In this document: in pieces, positions 31,861 through 40,931 of the stretch
Layout of the letters: each line of letters opens with the position of its first letter
How positions within the stretch are numbered: the first letter of the stretch is position 1
Position numbers and translations under genes: made by a program
Notes under the pieces: generated by a model
Database searches by the model: none
Told to the model about the DNA's origin: nothing
What the model saw: the letters and a program-made list of their open reading frames with translations, nothing else
Assembly (NCBI GenBank): GCA_019084405.1
Contig: JAHRFX010000089.1
Coordinates: 1-64,000, forward strand
Direction: 5' to 3'
Source: Methanobacterium sp.
Lineage (GTDB): Archaea; Methanobacteriota; Methanobacteria; Methanobacteriales; Methanobacteriaceae
DNA: 64,000 nucleotides

Positions 31861-32493
31861 ATGAGTGAATTTTTCATGAATGAAACAATGAAGATGCAAA
31901 AACTTGATTTAAATAAACATGATGCCTTGAAAGTGGCGGAATTGATTTATGAAACAGATGCTAATTTATTCAACTTTTTTTTTAAAAATAAAGAGAGTAC
32001 AGCTTATAAAATTGAAAAACTGGTTCGATCAGGTAACAATACTCTGGGGTATGAAAGAATACGGGTGGTTACTCCCTCAGATTCAGATGAGGTGCAGGGG
32101 ATAATGGTTTATTCCTGTGGGCAGGAAGCAGAAAAAATGGATGAAATGAAGATTTTACGCCAAAACCTCAATTGGTGGGATGTTATTAAATTTTCAGTGA
32201 TGGAATGGTGGGATAATCATTTTCTGGCTGATTTAAAAGAATCAGATTTCTACCTGGCCTGTGTGGCAGTGGATGAATTGGCCCGGGGTAATGGGTTAGG
32301 TTCATTTATTCTGGAGGAGTCATGGAAAATAGCCAAAAAGAATGGTTTTGATAGGGTTGTTCTGGATGTTGATATGGATAATAAGGGAGCTTATAGATTA
32401 TACCAAAAAATGGGCTTCAAAGTATTTAATAAAAATAGCATACCCTGGTTTGGTGGAGAAAAAGGAGTATTAAATATGGAATATATGCTTTAA
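31861..32493 (+). CDS. GNAT family N-acetyltransferase
   Basis: 210 residues. The acetyl-CoA binding motif A is clear (ACVAVDELARGNGLGSFILE, with the R-x-x-G-x-G loop modified to RGNGLG), followed by AKKNGFDRVVLDVDMDNKGAYRLYQKMGF, the typical motif B end. The N-terminal half has a helical insertion with DVIKFSVMEWW. An internal ATG at 31876 is an alternative start. The substrate is unknown. It is a single gene with no obvious partner. Confidence 0.85.
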   Translation: MSEFFMNETMKMQKLDLNKHDALKVAELIYETDANLFNFFFKNKESTAYKIEKLVRSGNNTLGYERIRVVTPSDSDEVQGIMVYSCGQEAEKMDEMKILRQNLNWWDVIKFSVMEWWDNHFLADLKESDFYLACVAVDELARGNGLGSFILEESWKIAKKNGFDRVVLDVDMDNKGAYRLYQKMGFKVFNKNSIPWFGGEKGVLNMEYML

Positions 32494-32597
32494 ATAAACC
32501 ACAGCAAGATAAATATGTAATAAATTTTAGAATTCTAAATAGCTTACTAATTGTAATAACTCATCTGAAAATATTCCATCTGTCTGGATAGTTTAAT

Positions 32598-33029
32598 TTA
32601 GTACTGATTGTTTCTTTTAAGTAGGGTAATGGACTTTATTTTGATTAACTGGTGAGCCAATTCCCGGTCTTCACTGCTACCAACCATAAATCGATAAGAC
32701 TTACCTTCCTGGTACTGCCTTAAATTTTCTATTTCCTTCTTTACCTGCGCTCTAAATTGCGAAGATTCATTTATCCAGGATTCGTCCTTTTTATTCAGGT
32801 TAATCACAAACTCAATATCTCCCTCATGAGGTTGAACAAAACACAGTGTTTGGCTCTCTAATAGACACTTAAGAGTCCATCCCATTTTTTTAGAATAAAA
32901 TTTCCACTCCAAACCATCACCATATTCCTTTATACATTCTAATAGATTTCCTGCCCAGGGACCACAATAATTTAGAATGGTGGATGTTTCTGGAACCATA
33001 TTTTTATTTTTGAAAATATCATCAAACAT
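32598..33029 (-). CDS. DUF3788-like protein
   Basis: 143 residues with the pattern of the DUF3788 family: a helical start, a central GLEWKFYSKKMGWTLKCLLE hairpin, FVQPHEGDIEFVINLN, and a C-terminal helix. The family is widespread in anaerobes and fermenters; no activity is known. It is a single gene divergent to the flavodoxin at 33156. The family call comes from pattern memory only. Confidence 0.5.
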   Translation of the reverse strand: MFDDIFKNKNMVPETSTILNYCGPWAGNLLECIKEYGDGLEWKFYSKKMGWTLKCLLESQTLCFVQPHEGDIEFVINLNKKDESWINESSQFRAQVKKEIENLRQYQEGKSYRFMVGSSEDRELAHQLIKIKSITLLKRNNQY

Positions 33030-33155
33030 TATCTCACCTTAAATGAATTTCTGAGAAAAATTATTTTTTTCAATGATAAATAAATCATATTTATTAATGA
33101 AAATTATATTAATGCTCTTTTAAATAAATATAGATGTAAAAAAGGGGTTTTAGTT

Positions 33156-33620
33156 ATGAAAATGGGGATAGTAATTTACTCGCAAACTGAAAATACGCAT
33201 TTAACAGCTTTAAAACTTAAAGAAAAGCTGATAGAAAAGGGGCATGAAGTAGAATTGGAGATGGTAGAAACCGTAGGAGAAAACCCTCCCCGGGCTAAAA
33301 ATGTAGATCTAGAAAGCATACCTGATATTACCGGATATGATGGATTGATATTCGGATCTCCGGTGCATGCATTTACACTGGCCCCTGCCATGACTTCCTA
33401 TCTGGATCAGATTCCAATTCTGGAAAATAAAAGGATAGCTCTTTTTGTCACCAAATCACTTCCATTTAACTGGACTGGTGGTAACCAGGCCATTGGTAAA
33501 ATGAAAAAAATCTGTCAGTCTAAAGGAGGCAAAATCGTGGGAAATGATATAGTGGTCTGGAGAGGGGATGTGGATAAAAAAATAGAAAATATGATTCGCC
33601 AGTTTAGCGTATTGTTCTAA
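33156..33620 (+). CDS. Flavodoxin-like protein
   Basis: 154 residues with the flavodoxin fold. The FMN phosphate loop is at the N-terminus (IVIYSQTENTHLTALKL, a T/S-x-T-x-N variant), and a central GLIFGSPVHAFTLAPAM is the usual second flavin loop. It ends with a short basic helix. It may carry electrons or act as a small flavin reductase. It lies just upstream of the run of decayed genes but is itself intact. Confidence 0.8.
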   Translation: MKMGIVIYSQTENTHLTALKLKEKLIEKGHEVELEMVETVGENPPRAKNVDLESIPDITGYDGLIFGSPVHAFTLAPAMTSYLDQIPILENKRIALFVTKSLPFNWTGGNQAIGKMKKICQSKGGKIVGNDIVVWRGDVDKKIENMIRQFSVLF

Positions 33621-33769
33621 TATACTCTATAAAATGAACAATATTCCTGAAAATCCATTAATTTTTCATAAAGTAAGAATATAAACCATAAGAATGGGAT
33701 TAAACTTATGTTCTTTAAGATGGTTTTAATTTATTCTTCCTTAATCACTTATTATCTGCATACGAAAAA

Positions 33770-34192
33770 CTAGCCTATTCCAATATCTTCTTGCCATAAT
33801 TTGGGATTAGCCTTTATGTAGCCGGACATAATTTTTATACAATCATGGTCCTGTAAAACCGTTACACTGACTCCCCGGGATCTTAAAAGTTCCTCTTCAT
33901 CTTTAAAATTTTTATTTTCTCCTACTATAACCTGGGGAATGTTATAAAGTAATATGGCCCCACTGCACATCACACAGGGTGAAAGAGTGGTGTAGGGTGT
34001 GCATTTCGAATAAATATTTTCTGTTAATCTACCTGCATTTTCCAGAGCATCCATTTTGGCATGTAAAATAACACTTCCCTCCTGCAGACGCCGATTATGA
34101 CCCTGACCAAGTACACTTTGGCCATGTACCAGAACAGAACCAACAGGAATTCCTCCTTCATTTAACCCTTTTCTAGCTTCTTCAACAGCTAA
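33770..34192 (-). pseudogene. Cytosine/nucleoside deaminase remnant with lost catalytic residue
   Basis: The frame is open from 34192 to 33770 (140 codons) and reads as a zinc-dependent deaminase: VEEARKGLNEGGIPVGSVLV, then GSVILHAKMDALENAG, then TTLSPCVMCSGAILL. Two defects are visible. The catalytic motif HAE reads HAK, so the proton-shuttling Glu is Lys. The N-terminus has no start: the frame begins after a TAA with the first expected residues missing. The zinc-ligand PCxxC is intact. The first ATG (34054) would leave less than half the enzyme. It is the first member of the decay island. Confidence 0.75.
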
Positions 34193-34296
34193 TTAAAAAA
34201 TTTATCTATATAACTCACTCCCTTAATCTTATTAGTCCCTTAATAAATAAAATATTTTTTTAGGGGTATTGCCAAATTATTTATAACGGTGATAAA

Positions 34297-35050
34297 ATGC
34301 AAAAATGGTATCAGGAATTATTTTCTAATTATTCTAAAAAATACGAATCCGAATCTTTTGTACAGGGCACTACCGGAGAAGTGGATTTCATTGAGAAGGA
34401 AATTAATCAAAATATGGAAACTAAAATACTGGATATAGACTGCGGTACCGGTAGACATGCCATAGAACTTGCTAAAAGAGGATATAATGTAACGGGAGTT
34501 GATTTATCTGAAAACATGTTGAATAAAGCACAAAAAATGCCTTTATGGCTGGTGTTGAAATTGATTTTATATCAGCCGATGCCCGTAATCTATCCTTCCA
34601 GGAAGAATTTGATCTGGTAATCATGATTTGTGAGGGGGCATTTCCTTTAATGGAAACTGATGAAATGAACTTCCAGATTTTAGAAAATGCTGCACGGGCA
34701 CTTAAAAATCCAGGAAAATTAATTTTTACAACTTTAAATGGTCTCTATCCATTATTCCTTCTGTAAAAGACTTTATAAATTCTAATTCCACTACTCAACT
34801 TAATTCCGAAAATAAATTTAATCTCATGACCTTCCGGGATGAATACCAGCTGGATATAGAAGACGATGATGGTACAGTGATGACCCTGGAATGTAATGAA
34901 AGATACTATGTTCCTTCTGAGATAACCTGGCTTTTAAAGTCTCTAAATTTTTCTAAAATAGACATTTATGGCTGTGAATTGGGCAAATTCAGCAGAGAAA
35001 ATACGCTGGACACTGAAGATTTTGAAATGCTGGTTATTGCCACTTTTTAA
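34297..35050 (+). pseudogene. Methyltransferase broken by two frameshifts
   Basis: Three frames join into one SAM-dependent methyltransferase of about 250 residues. The first part (34297 to about 34535) has WYQELFSNYSKKYE and motif I ILDIDCGTGRHAIELAKRGY. A one-base change in the A6 run near 34530 leads to AGVEIDFISADARNLSF and PLMETDEMNF. A second change near 34740 leads to VKDFINSNSTTQLN and DEYQLDIEDDDGTVM, which continues to the stop. Motif I has D in place of the usual L/V-D-L-G (LDIDCG). It is part of the decay island. Confidence 0.8.
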
Positions 35051-35128
35051 TTAGAAAATTAACTGGTGGTGTAATTATCAGGCTTAGGGGATAGGGGTAT
35101 TCTCCTATAAGATTAAAAAGGGGTTATA

Positions 35129-35966
35129 ATGAACTGAAATCTACTAAAAAAGCTTTTAAACTCAGGAAAAACACTGATAATGCCTGATGCTTATGATGCC
35201 ATCAGTGCTAAATTAATCGAAAAATCAGGGTTTAAAGCTGTTCAATGCTCAGGATATAGTTTTTCTACAGTATCAGGATACAAAAAGGAAAGTGAAATGA
35301 CTCTGGATGAAAATTTAGAGTGGACACGCCGTATTGTTGATGCAGTGAATATTCCGGTTATGGCCGATGCTGAAGATGGATATGGGGGTCCTGAAAAGGT
35401 AATAAATACTGTAAACAGGTTTATTCGTGCAGAGGTGTCTGGCCTTAATATTGAAGATCAGATTCCTGAAGGTAATTATCCTCTATCATTGGTGGATGAG
35501 AACTTAATGACTAAAAAGATCAAAACCGCCCGGGAAACTTCTTTAGCTTTTGATTTTCCCGGAATTTATAATTAATGGCCGTACTGATGCTTTAAAATCT
35601 ACAAAAAATAGAGATAAAGGACTTGAAATTGCAATTAATCGTGATAACAAATATCTGGGCGCAGGGGCGGATCTGGCATTTATAACCTATGTAGAAACTC
35701 TTGATGAGGTTAAAAAAATAAAATCAGAAGTTGAAGGCCCGGTAAGCATTGCAGCAGGCATGAATTATAATATTAATCAGTTCTCTATCGCGGATTTGAT
35801 TGAATGTGGGGTGGAGCGAGTTAGTTTACCTACCTTAATATTATTTTCCAGTCTTAAATCAATCCAGAAATCTCTTAAATATCTAAAAAAAGATCAACTC
35901 TCAGAATTTGCTAAAGCTGATTTGTTATATCCTTACTCTAATTTAAATAAATTATGGGAAGTTTAG
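35129..35966 (+). pseudogene. Isocitrate lyase/PEP mutase family gene with nonsense codon and frameshift
   Basis: The ATG at 35129 (with AAGGGG upstream) is followed at codon 3 by TGA, in frame with the rest. The family sequence then runs LLKKLLNSGKTLIMPDAYD, AISAKLIEKSGFKAVQCSGY, the metal-site ADAEDGYGGPEKVINTVNRF, and GLNIEDQ. A one-base indel in TTTTCCC near 35560 moves the frame to EFIINGRTDALKST, GADLAFITYVETLDE and SLPTLILFSSLKS. Two different kinds of lesion make sequencing error unlikely. The ancestor was probably a carboxyvinyl- or phosphonate-type lyase of about 275 residues. Confidence 0.82.
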
Positions 35967-35976
35967 CTCCTGGTGA

Positions 35977-36133
35977 AAGAGGCAATTAATAGTCCAAAGC
36001 AGAGATTTGTCCCGTTATCTGGAATCCAGTAAAGTGATAGACTTTTCTGATTTTCAGATTAAAGATAAAGCCATCTGCCGAGGAAGATGGGACTTTCTTT
36101 TATAATTTCTTTAAGGCGGTAGCTCGAAAATAA
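35977..36133 (+). pseudogene. Short coding remnant, possibly a transglutaminase-like domain
   Basis: Between two decayed genes one frame reads DLSRYLESSKVIDFSDFQIKD, and a second frame takes over near 36090 with EEDGTFFYNFFKAVARK. This resembles the start of transglutaminase-like domains, where a Tyr-Leu-x-x-Ser/Thr-x-x-Ile-Asp-Phe pattern precedes the core. No start codon and no catalytic part remain. The call is tentative. Confidence 0.3.
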
Positions 36134-36151
36134 ATGTAGAGAGGTGATTAT

Positions 36152-36675
36152 ATGGAGGTAATGGTCATTGTAGCCCACCCTTATGAAAAAAGTTTTAATC
36201 ATGCTTTGTATCAAACCGTTATTAAATCACTTCAAGCTAACCATCACCATGTTTATGCCCACCATCTTTATAATGAAAACTTCAATCCCCTTTTAGAGGG
36301 AACAGAACTGGCCAATGGAAAAACTGAAGATCCAGTGGTAATGCAACATAGGGAAGAAATAAAAAAAGTAGAAGGCATAATCATAATCCATCCTAACTGG
36401 TGGGGCCAACCACCGGCCATATTAAAGGGCTGGATGGATCGGGTGTTCCCCATGGACTTTTAAAAATAAAAATAGCTCTGGTGTTGAATACCTCCAACAC
36501 TCCTGAAGAACGGGAGATGGAAGTATTTGGTGATCCGCTGGATAGAATATGGAAAGATTGCGTTTTTGACTTTTGTGGGATTAATCATGTTCACCGGAAA
36601 ATCTTTCGCACCATAGCCGGCAGTACTCCTGAAGAGCGCAGGGTATGGTTAAGTGAAACTAAAAAAAATAGTTAA
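36152..36675 (+). pseudogene. NAD(P)H oxidoreductase (flavodoxin fold) with internal deletion
   Basis: The first frame (36152-36463) reads MEVMVIVAHPYEKSFNHALY, then HREEIKKVEGIIIIHPNWWG and QPPAILKGWMDRVF, the MdaB/KefF-type quinone reductase family. It then stops. The other frame continues with GVPHGLLKIKIALVLNTSN, EVFGDPLDRIWKDCVF and STPEERRVWL. The usual stretch between RVF and GVP (in relatives a loop of roughly 15-20 residues holding a flavin contact) is missing. So a deletion plus shift destroyed the gene; a repeated GGTGTTCCC-like sequence may mark the joint. Confidence 0.78.
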
Positions 36676-36712
36676 TAAATTTTTTCCCTGAAATAGTCCC
36701 TTTATTTAATAA

Positions 36713-37003
36713 CTACTTTCTTCGATTTTTAAATTCATCTAAAAGGTCATCCAGCTCAATTCCTTTATAAACCAATAATAAGAGTGTGTGGAAGATTAAA
36801 TCAGCCGATTCTTGAACTAGGCTTTCATCATTTTTAGAGGCGATTATAACTTCTGCGGCTTCTTCTCCAATTTTTTCCAGTATTTTATCTTCTGCAGATT
36901 TTTTATCATTTTGCATTAAATGGGAAGTATAGGAATCTTTAGGATGATCTCGACGGTCTTTTAAAACATCATATAGTTCTTCTAATACATCTTTGCCATT
37001 CAT
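36713..37003 (-). CDS. hisE: Phosphoribosyl-ATP pyrophosphatase
   Basis: Second step of histidine synthesis, hydrolysis of phosphoribosyl-ATP; 96 residues, normal for a stand-alone HisE. The all-alpha MazG-like signature [14 protein letters not shown] and [16 protein letters not shown] is present. Its start overlaps the last base of the CBS/ParB gene upstream, so it is translated as part of an operon with gatB, DUF504 and the CBS protein. No other his gene is in the window. Confidence 0.94.
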   Translation of the reverse strand: MNGKDVLEELYDVLKDRRDHPKDSYTSHLMQNDKKSAEDKILEKIGEEAAEVIIASKNDESLVQESADLIFHTLLLLVYKGIELDDLLDEFKNRRK

Positions 37004-37824
37004 TAATATTCTCCGTCTAATTGATTGTCCTTATTCATTTTACTCTTTCTCATACTACGGGTTATGGCAATAAGAGGATGCTGAGCATCATCTATTATTT
37101 CTATGTCTTTAAAGGAGTATATTCCATTTAAATCCGCAGTTTTCTCCATTCCCAATTTTATTTCATGATCCAGATAAATTACATAGGAATCTATTTCTTT
37201 ACATCCTAATTTAAGGGCGGCTAAAGTACGGTGATGCCCATCTACCAGCACGTAACGATCCCCTGTTTTAACCACAATAGTAGGTTCGGCCAACCCCCTT
37301 TTGAGTTCATAGGTCCTTCCTTGTAGTTCATCAGCAAAAACCTTATTCTGGGTAGGACGCAGATTTTTAGTGGGCACTTTAGTTCTTTTAATTTCAGTTT
37401 CAATACCATAGAGCTGTTCCAGAGTTTTTTTAAAATAATTCACTTTCATAGGGGTGGAACGTTCAATATGGGATCTTACTATGTCTGTATTGGTTATAAT
37501 CCCCACTAAATTCCCTTTTTTATCTATAACTGGCAGTCTGGATATTCCCATTCTAAACATTACCCGGGCCGCATCATTAATGGACATATCCTGATCAGCT
37601 ACCACCAGATTAGTAGACATTATGTCCTGCACTGAGTTATTCCTTCTTTTTAAGAGTAGATCAATAGCAGTAACCATCCCAATTACAGACCCCTCTTCTT
37701 CTACGGGAAATCCGTCGTGTCCAGTATCCTTCATTAGCTGAATTATTTTGGTATTAGGGGTTTCGGCTTTAACACTGATAACCTCTTTGGTCATGTAGTC
37801 CTTTACCAAGGCTTTATTGGTCAT
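37003..37824 (-). CDS. CBS-pair protein with ParB-like domain
   Basis: 273 residues. Two CBS domains occupy about residues 8-125 ([20 protein letters not shown] and [20 protein letters not shown]), a module that usually binds adenine nucleotides. The C-terminal half contains a ParB/sulfiredoxin-like segment ([20 protein letters not shown]), where the ParB motif G-H-R-R is DGHHR. Relatives with a ParB/Srx fold include CTPases, kinases and nucleases. The fusion suggests control by ADP/ATP or another nucleotide. It sits between DUF504 and hisE on one transcript. Confidence 0.82.
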   Translation of the reverse strand: MTNKALVKDYMTKEVISVKAETPNTKIIQLMKDTGHDGFPVEEEGSVIGMVTAIDLLLKRRNNSVQDIMSTNLVVADQDMSINDAARVMFRMGISRLPVIDKKGNLVGIITNTDIVRSHIERSTPMKVNYFKKTLEQLYGIETEIKRTKVPTKNLRPTQNKVFADELQGRTYELKRGLAEPTIVVKTGDRYVLVDGHHRTLAALKLGCKEIDSYVIYLDHEIKLGMEKTADLNGIYSFKDIEIIDDAQHPLIAITRSMRKSKMNKDNQLDGEY

Positions 37825-37838
37825 GTTTATCCCTTCAA

Positions 37839-38087
37839 TTAAATATTACTTTCAGAAACGCTTTTTTTCCATATTAAATTATTTGGACACTCAATTTTTA
37901 TTATGCGATGATAAGGTATTTGTATATCTTCTTCCAGAACTAAAAATCCTTTTTCGATTTTTTTTATTTTAGAACCCGGCACGGTCTTTAAATTGTAAGG
38001 ACTACCCCGATGGATATATGTTATTTTGCAGGTTGATAATTTTTTTTCGGGATGCCACATCAGAAGATTTAAGATACTTTTGGCCAT
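37839..38087 (-). CDS. DUF504 family protein (UPF0248)
   Basis: A small, basic protein of 82 residues. The pattern LNLLMWHPEKKLSTCKITYIHRG and IPYHRIIKIE is that of DUF504/UPF0248, archaeal proteins also found fused to or near RNA-modifying and RNA-repair genes. It lies between gatB and the CBS/ParB gene, with short gaps, and so belongs to the same operon. The ATG at 38087 is preferred to a TTG at 38096. Confidence 0.75.
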   Translation of the reverse strand: MAKSILNLLMWHPEKKLSTCKITYIHRGSPYNLKTVPGSKIKKIEKGFLVLEEDIQIPYHRIIKIECPNNLIWKKSVSESNI

Positions 38088-38110
38088 AATAATCAACTAC
38101 TGCTGGAATT

Positions 38111-39463
38111 CTAACTCAGCAAATCACGCAATATTTTCACCGTATTCCCTGGTTCAGCTTTTCCTCGGGTTAATTTCATCACCTGCCCTACTAAGAAATT
38201 CATGGCAGCTTTCTTTCCCTGATGATAATCTTCCACTGTTGTGGGATTTTCTTCAATGGCCTTTTTTGCCGCATTTAATACCTCATCTTCATTAACAATT
38301 CCCACCAGACCCATTTCTTCTGCTATAGAACGAGGGCTTTTAGAACTTTGGGGGAGCTGTTCAATGATACGCTGACCAGCTTTGGTGGTGATTTCTTTGT
38401 CCTTAAGCATCTGCAGAAGTTCTATTATCTGGGAAGTTGTTATTTCACTTTCCATGAAAGTCATTTTATTATAATAAATAACCCTTTTTAATTCATCTCT
38501 CATCCACAATGCGGCGAATTCAGCTTCAATTTCCTTAACAACTTCTTCATAAGTATCTGCCAGTTCTAATTCAGAGGTAAGTACTTTTGCATGTTCTTCC
38601 GCCAGATGGTACTCGTCCATAAATCGTTTGGTTTTTATATGAGGCGGTTCTGGCATTTTTTCTTTAATCCCCTGCACCTGACTATCGTCTGATTTCATGG
38701 GTGGTAAATCAGGGTCAGGGATATAACGATAATCTTCAGCTTCTTCTTTTAGTCTCATAGAAACTGTTATCATTTGTGCTTCCAGAAAAGCACGTGTTTC
38801 CTGTGTTACCTCAACTCCCCTTTTTAGTAAATTCTTTTGCCGAACCATTTCAAATTTAAGGGCTTTGTAAGCTCCTTTGATGGAGTTAACATTTTTAATT
38901 TCCACCCGTTTACCCCCTTCCAGGGATATGTTAACATCTGCTCGCATGGTTCCCTCTCCACGGGCATTTCCACTGTACTCCAATACTCTTATTAGTTCTT
39001 TAAGGAATTTACGGGCTTCTTCAGGAGATTTCATGTCGGGCTCCGTCACAATTTCTATTAATGGAATTCCCGAACGATTGAAATCAACGGTACCGGTATC
39101 TGGTTTGTACTGGCCGGGGTCTTCTTCCATATGCACTTCCCGGATTCTTACTCCATTAAGATCCCCTTCATATCCTATGGGTATACTGGTACGTTGATAA
39201 CCAGATGAAAGATCTGGATAATTATAATGCTTTCGCATAAAATAGGTGATTTCTTTGGCAATCTTACAGTCTAACATCAGTGCAATTTTAAGGGCACCTT
39301 CCAGGGCTTTCTCATTGGTGGGATAGGGCTTGGCCCCGGGTTGATTCAAACAAACATGACAAACATTATTATTGGCAGGGGTGTCCTGGTAATTAGTACG
39401 ACAATCACAAAAGAGCTTAGAATCAGTTTCCAGTTGAACGTGAATTTCCAATCCGCATTTCAT
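38111..39463 (-). CDS. gatB: Asp-tRNA(Asn)/Glu-tRNA(Gln) amidotransferase subunit B
   Basis: A 450-residue kinase/tRNA-binding subunit that, with GatA and GatC, amidates Asp-tRNA(Asn) in organisms lacking AsnRS. The N-terminus MKCGLEIHVQLETDSKLFC, the KHYNYPDLSSGYQ block, REVHMEEDPGQ and GIPLIEIVTEPDM identify it; the C-terminal Yqey-like tail ends MNFLVGQVMKLTRGKAEP. In most archaea GatDE makes Gln-tRNA, so this GatB is expected to serve Asn. The tRNA-Asn gene at 41508 would be its substrate. gatA and gatC are elsewhere. Confidence 0.96.
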   Translation of the reverse strand: MKCGLEIHVQLETDSKLFCDCRTNYQDTPANNNVCHVCLNQPGAKPYPTNEKALEGALKIALMLDCKIAKEITYFMRKHYNYPDLSSGYQRTSIPIGYEGDLNGVRIREVHMEEDPGQYKPDTGTVDFNRSGIPLIEIVTEPDMKSPEEARKFLKELIRVLEYSGNARGEGTMRADVNISLEGGKRVEIKNVNSIKGAYKALKFEMVRQKNLLKRGVEVTQETRAFLEAQMITVSMRLKEEAEDYRYIPDPDLPPMKSDDSQVQGIKEKMPEPPHIKTKRFMDEYHLAEEHAKVLTSELELADTYEEVVKEIEAEFAALWMRDELKRVIYYNKMTFMESEITTSQIIELLQMLKDKEITTKAGQRIIEQLPQSSKSPRSIAEEMGLVGIVNEDEVLNAAKKAIEENPTTVEDYHQGKKAAMNFLVGQVMKLTRGKAEPGNTVKILRDLLS

Positions 39464-39587
39464 CTTAATGGCAATTCCTCCTCTAATAAAAATTTAAAGC
39501 AGTTATTATAGATTATATTAAATTCAGCATGAGTCATAAGTACTGTTCATGAATATGGATTAATAGTTATGGTACTAACCCACTTAT

Positions 39588-40595
39588 TTACTCACTTAAA
39601 GATTTGTTATTAAGGCACTTATCAATGTATCTTTTTATATAAGAATCCAATTCAGGGGGGGTGCTGGAACTATCTAACAATAGATTATAATCACTGAAAG
39701 TTCCTTTCAGATTTCTTCCTGACCAGAAAACTTCTTCCTCTACCCTCTTTCCATAACGGGTCCCGAACATTTTAAAAAGCGGAAATTTGGTCAAACCATT
39801 GGCACCGCTGAGAATTAATGGTCCGATATTGGCCAGGTTATCAATCCAGGTTCCACATACTATTTCCAGATCAGGAAACGTGATCCTGGTGGCTGCCACT
39901 ATCCCCGCATAATATAAAGACGGGGGGGAGGGTTGATTTTCATAGGGGGTCCCCGGGTGTGGATTTAAGGAATAAAAAGTGATTCTCTGGATCCTCCAAT
40001 CTCTTATCATATCAAATAAATATTCAAGATCCTGAGGGGTTTCACCCAATCCTAAAATGATAGTTATAGCTTTTTTAAATCCTAAATCACCGGCCATTTT
40101 AAGCATATTCCCAATATCTTCCAGGCTTTTGCTGGGGCAAACTTTATCATGCAGTTCCGGGTTAGCTACCTCTACTGCCCCGGTAATCCCTACTATTTCT
40201 TCCCCGTATTCCGCCAGATCCGTACTAATGCCAGTATTTAACCATACTGGATGGCTGGTAATTTGATAGATTTTACTGGCTATTTTTTTTATTTCAGAAG
40301 TACTAAAAGATCCATAGCCTCCTGATAAAAATTCTATGTTCCATCCTAAACGTTTACATAATTCTGCTTCTGTTAATATGGAATTAATACTTCTACGGGC
40401 TTTTAGAGGGTCTTTAATTTTTGGTTTTTGGGTACTCATATAACAAAAGGCACAGTCTCCTTTATCACACCACCATGAAAGAAAAACTGCCCTTTCCAGG
40501 GTTATATCGTCTCCATGTCTTTTCAAATGGACTTTATTGGCCTTTTCCATAAGTTCTAATACTTTAAAATTCTCTAAAATATCTATAACTTTCAT
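39588..40595 (-). CDS. BioB/HmdB-like radical SAM protein with CX4CX2C motif
   Basis: 335 residues from the ATG at 40595, which has an AAGGTG ribosome-binding site; an in-frame ATG 21 bases further upstream is less likely. The iron-sulfur motif is WWCDKGDCAFCYMS (C43, C48, C51), i.e. CX4CX2C in place of the usual CX3CX2C. Downstream, NIEFLSGGYGS and IILGLGETPQDLEYLF match the biotin synthase/HydE/HmdB branch. Odd spacings are known in the methanogen HmdB family (CX5CX2C). No hmd or hcg gene is in the window, so the reaction is unknown. Confidence 0.75.
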   Translation of the reverse strand: MKVIDILENFKVLELMEKANKVHLKRHGDDITLERAVFLSWWCDKGDCAFCYMSTQKPKIKDPLKARRSINSILTEAELCKRLGWNIEFLSGGYGSFSTSEIKKIASKIYQITSHPVWLNTGISTDLAEYGEEIVGITGAVEVANPELHDKVCPSKSLEDIGNMLKMAGDLGFKKAITIILGLGETPQDLEYLFDMIRDWRIQRITFYSLNPHPGTPYENQPSPPSLYYAGIVAATRITFPDLEIVCGTWIDNLANIGPLILSGANGLTKFPLFKMFGTRYGKRVEEEVFWSGRNLKGTFSDYNLLLDSSSTPPELDSYIKRYIDKCLNNKSLSE

Positions 40596-40616
40596 ATTAC
40601 ACCTTATTTGATTCAT

Positions 40617-40931
40617 ATAATCTCTGGAGAAGGAAATTCCATTATCCTACCCTCATTAAAAAATTGTTTTATAATGATATCTTTCTCCATAGTTAGAAAA
40701 TATTAAATATTAAAACTATCTTATATTTTGCCCGTGGTGCATAAACAATAATTATTTTTACATTTAATTATCTAATTAAACTCATAATCATAAGTAATGG
40801 AATAAAGATAAGTAGACTTATATCTTCCCTATCAGCTTTAATTAATATAGTTAAAGTTGATTAAAATGGTAATTCTTTATAAAAAAATGGTTTTATGTAC
40901 TTACAATTAAATTAAAGATCAGGATGAAATC
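40617..40931. other. AT-rich intergenic stretch
   Basis: This separates the radical SAM gene from the divergent zinc-ribbon gene. It must hold both promoters, but I see several equal TATA-like stretches and no repeat or small ORF that stands out. Confidence 0.5.

Noticed and set aside
35135..35137. In-frame TGA as a possible selenocysteine or pyrrolysine-type recoding
   Set aside because: It is TGA at codon 3, no archaeal selenocysteine element is seen, and the same gene carries a frameshift further on; a nonsense mutation is simpler.
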